The notes under the pieces: model-generated | Databases searched by the model: none | What the model saw: the letters and a program-made list of their open reading frames with translations, nothing else | Told to the model about the DNA's origin: nothing | Program-made: the position numbers and the translations under genes | Part shown: one piece after another, positions 61,817 through 64,000 of the stretch | How the letters are laid out: each line of letters begins with the position of its first letter | Numbering within the stretch: the first letter of the stretch is position 1 | NCBI GenBank assembly: GCA_023443225.1 | Contig: JAEZVF010000008.1 | Span: 25,150 to 89,149 of the forward strand | Direction: 5' to 3' | DNA from: Bacillota bacterium | GTDB taxonomy: Bacteria; Bacillota; Clostridia; Lachnospirales; Lachnospiraceae | DNA: 64,000 nucleotides

Positions 61817-61975
61817 TTTTTACATCCATTATGTTTAAATTGACAAGCCATTAAGTAATAGCAATTTCGCTCAACAGCGGATGATAGCAATTACGGGAAG
61901 CAACGATTCAAACAATAAGAGTAACTATACGATTGCTTTTATTCATATTCTAAGGACGGAGGTATTAAAATCAAT

Positions 61976-62770
61976 ATGAATAAAATAAAATTTAAGTGTA
62001 AGTTGTGTGGATTGTATTATTCAGATGATGAAATGAGTGAAGAACACTATCCAGCTCGGAGCGTAGGTAACGAAGACGTAGTTGCTCTTGATTTCATAAA
62101 ATTGTTCGATTCTTTTAAATCTAAAGAAATACATAATGATGTTATGAAAAGGCAATCTGACGGTGAAAATGCGGATGATATTTTAGGTGATATTTTTGAT
62201 ACTAAGTTATCAAAATCACTATATCCGGCAGGAAGGACAGCAAGGACACTGTGCAGAAAATGTAATACTTTTTTAGGTAAATATGACGAGGCATATTTAA
62301 AATTCTTTTTACTTGATGGAGAACCAAAGAGAATAAAGGGATTTACAAAGAGTACAAGACTTCAGATAGTTAAATCTTTCTTCGGTAAATTTTTATCTCT
62401 GCCGGAAGCTGAAAATGAAGAATTCGATTTTATAGATTTTATTAAAGATGAGTCATTAACAGAATATACTGGAAAATGGAGGCTATATTTCGTTAGAAGG
62501 GATTTTAGCACTGATCTTATGGGGCTTAAAGATATTGGTACCGGAAAAGTAACATTTAGTGAAGGTGTTGTTTACGAACTTTCCGACGACAAATTCATAT
62601 TTAATCTTATGAATTTTGAGAAACATTCATGTTTTTCGATGACTAACACCTTTGACATACTTAACAAAAATTATGTATTGATTGAAGGCGTTGGAAATGA
62701 TGGCGGTTACCACGCTCAGATTCTTATGACGCGTTTGCTTAAAAGTGGCGATGGCAATATAAACAACTAA
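61976..62770 (+). CDS. HNH-like zinc-binding protein, putative nuclease
   Basis: A 264-residue protein with an HNH-type N-terminal unit: Cys8 and Cys11 (CKLCG), EEHYPARS with His24, and CRKCN (Cys93, Cys96, Asn97) followed by FLGKYDEAY. This layout is that of bacterial HNH endonuclease-like proteins with an EHI-P motif. The rest has no recognised domain. GGAGG lies 13 bases before the ATG, rather far, so translation may be weak. Restriction or defence function is only suggested by the neighbourhood. Confidence 0.7.
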   Translation: MNKIKFKCKLCGLYYSDDEMSEEHYPARSVGNEDVVALDFIKLFDSFKSKEIHNDVMKRQSDGENADDILGDIFDTKLSKSLYPAGRTARTLCRKCNTFLGKYDEAYLKFFLLDGEPKRIKGFTKSTRLQIVKSFFGKFLSLPEAENEEFDFIDFIKDESLTEYTGKWRLYFVRRDFSTDLMGLKDIGTGKVTFSEGVVYELSDDKFIFNLMNFEKHSCFSMTNTFDILNKNYVLIEGVGNDGGYHAQILMTRLLKSGDGNINN

Positions 62771-62985
62771 GATATATTGTGCATTTTATTTTGATTTTAA
62801 CTCAACGATTATAAGAGTTTCTTATTGTAGTATGTTTTGAAACAACTTAAAGTTTAATTACATTATTAGTATTATAATATATAAGAAAACTTTTGTTGAG
62901 AAAATGAATTTCGTAGTATGTTTAAAATGGTTTGCTAATACGATTTCTTTGAGGAGAAGATGGAAATTTAAAAGAGGGAATAGAA

Positions 62986-63765
62986 ATGTTTGGAACAGTT
63001 ATTATCGATGCATATCGAAGAGAAGAAGCCTACCAAATGGCCAGTGCAATAGATGACTTATGTTGCCCCAATGATAATTATGGTTGGGCATCAGCTGGTA
63101 TTTATTGTTTCTGGGATTACTATGCAGAAGCAATTTTATATATAGGTTTGGCAGGTGATTTAGCAGAGAGGTTCAAGCAACATAATGGTATTTTACCTCT
63201 TAAAGAAGGATCTAAACAGAGCAAAATTGAAGATTATTTTTCAAAAAATGAAAGATTGGGGTATACCATATTTGTTCAATCTCCATTATCTCAACCTTTA
63301 GTACACAGAAATAAAAAATTATATGAAAAATTTGCAAAACAAGTAAATTCGCCTATTGAAGATATGCTAAGTGAACAAGGAAGACAAGATATAAAAATAG
63401 TTGAAGGAATATTGATTGAGTCTTTTAGACAAAAACATGGTCATCTTCCGCCGTGGAATGATGTTGGCGGTTCGGCGTTGGGGCAACTACGAGTAACGGA
63501 AAATAATATTAATATTGTTAAAAGCTTTTGTAATCCTGGTGATTATAAAATTAACTCATTAGTATCTCGATCTACTATTCGAGAGTTATCTGAAAATGCT
63601 GAATGGGCATGGTATGAAAACTATTTACATGCAGTCAGAATGAATATATTAACATTTGGGATGGAATACGATGAGGTATTAGATATTGTTAATAAGAATG
63701 ATATACTGTCAACATATGAAGAAATGAGAAAAAATAATTACTTCAGTAAAAAATTAATAGTATGA
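62986..63765 (+). CDS. GIY-YIG nuclease domain protein
   Basis: A 259-residue protein. GIY (residues 38-40), YIG (52-54) and Arg62 in LAERFKQH form the GIY-YIG catalytic core, with a Glu in VEGILIESF (about 138-146) as the expected metal ligand. The C-terminal 100 residues are helical and unassigned. An intergenic gap of 215 bases before it holds no other gene. It may be a solitary nuclease of an accessory island. The start is clear (AAAGAGGGA upstream). Confidence 0.82.
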   Translation: MFGTVIIDAYRREEAYQMASAIDDLCCPNDNYGWASAGIYCFWDYYAEAILYIGLAGDLAERFKQHNGILPLKEGSKQSKIEDYFSKNERLGYTIFVQSPLSQPLVHRNKKLYEKFAKQVNSPIEDMLSEQGRQDIKIVEGILIESFRQKHGHLPPWNDVGGSALGQLRVTENNINIVKSFCNPGDYKINSLVSRSTIRELSENAEWAWYENYLHAVRMNILTFGMEYDEVLDIVNKNDILSTYEEMRKNNYFSKKLIV

Positions 63766-63932
63766 TATTGATTGTGAGTATATATAGGAGAGTAATTAAC
63801 TGCCCATTATATTTATTAAGCTAATAAAATATAAAAGAAAGAAAAAAAATAAGAATTTGACGCAAAGCGACAAAGTAAACGGTAAATCTCTTGTACATTA
63901 AAAAATACGATCTTCTATGAGATAATACTCTA

Positions 63933-63959
63933 AGTTGAATTAGTTGAATAAGTTGACAA
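63933..63959 (+). repeat. Three 9-bp tandem repeats near the window end
   Basis: AGTTGAATT, AGTTGAATA and AGTTGACAA run head to tail 39 bases before the next start codon. The last contains TTGACA, which could be a -35. They may bind a regulator. Confidence 0.4.
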
Positions 63960-63997
63960 CTTTTTAAACTTTTAAACAAACTCAGGAGGTTATCTTC

Positions 63998-64000
63998 ATG
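63998..64000 (+). CDS. Start codon of a gene beyond the window
   Basis: ATG at the last three bases is preceded by AGGAGG (63983-63988) with nine bases spacing, a strong ribosome site. Nothing can be said about the product. Confidence 0.6.

Noticed and set aside
1..64000. tRNA, rRNA, insertion sequence transposases and prophage genes
   Set aside because: Both strands were scanned by eye for cloverleaf ends, transposase motifs and phage structural genes; none was convincing.

Overview
The window is about 64 kb of AT-rich DNA from a motile, endospore-forming clostridium. It carries spoIIGA-sigE-sigG, a CodY regulator, a divIB-type ftsQ and a single fla/che supercluster that includes fliY, cheC, cheD and sigD. 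Gene order and protein style fit the Lachnospiraceae (Lachnoclostridium / Clostridium phytofermentans-like). The species is an inference. No rRNA, tRNA or CRISPR array was seen.

Layout. (1) 1-5900: end of the dcw cluster (murD 3' part, ftsW, murA, ftsQ, ftsZ). (2) 5905-9163: sporulation block with spoIIGA, sigE, sigG and, on the opposite strand, a YlmC/YmxH protein. Leader and inter-gene hairpins are prominent. (3) 9313-18195: nrdR, a 300-bp fold-back element, a sirtuin, a YbaK-type deacylase, an alpha/beta hydrolase, comM, dprA, topA and codY. (4) 18383-53217: an almost uninterrupted plus-strand flagellar/chemotaxis operon of about 35 kb. Its order is flgB-flgC-fliE-F-G-H-I-J-ylxF-fliK-flgD-(TIGR02530)-flgE-flbD-motA-motB-fliL-fliM-fliY-cheY-fliO-P-Q-R-flhB-flhA-flhF-flhG-pilZ-cheB-cheA-cheW-cheC-cheD-orf-sigD-fapA-three small orfs. 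(5) 53218-64000: an accessory region. It holds a gene remnant, CDGSH and DUF1540 small proteins, an 87-bp tandem duplication, a three-gene repeat-protein / MoxR-type ATPase / VWA module, a membrane protein next to a SEFIR-domain protein, two frameshifted genes, an HNH-like protein and a GIY-YIG protein. The start codon of one more gene lies at the very end.

How the genes work together. The dcw genes make peptidoglycan precursor and the division ring. SpoIIGA is expected to activate pro-sigma-E after asymmetric division, and sigma-G then acts in the forespore. CodY sits directly before the flagellar operon, as in Bacillus. The flagellar operon encodes the basal body, export apparatus, hook, motor, C-ring switch, its placement GTPases, a c-di-GMP brake and an adaptation system, and near its end the late-flagellar sigma factor.

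The most interesting points are: FlgD with a tandem 100-residue Ig-like, probably X2-type, extension; the 22-residue-repeat / MoxR / VWA operon preceded by tandem 87-bp structured repeats; the SEFIR locus; a large fold-back element after nrdR; strong hairpins before sigE and sigG; and a conserved-stem hairpin present twice inside the flagellar operon. Start codons were chosen mainly from ribosome-binding-site spacing, and several genes use TTG.
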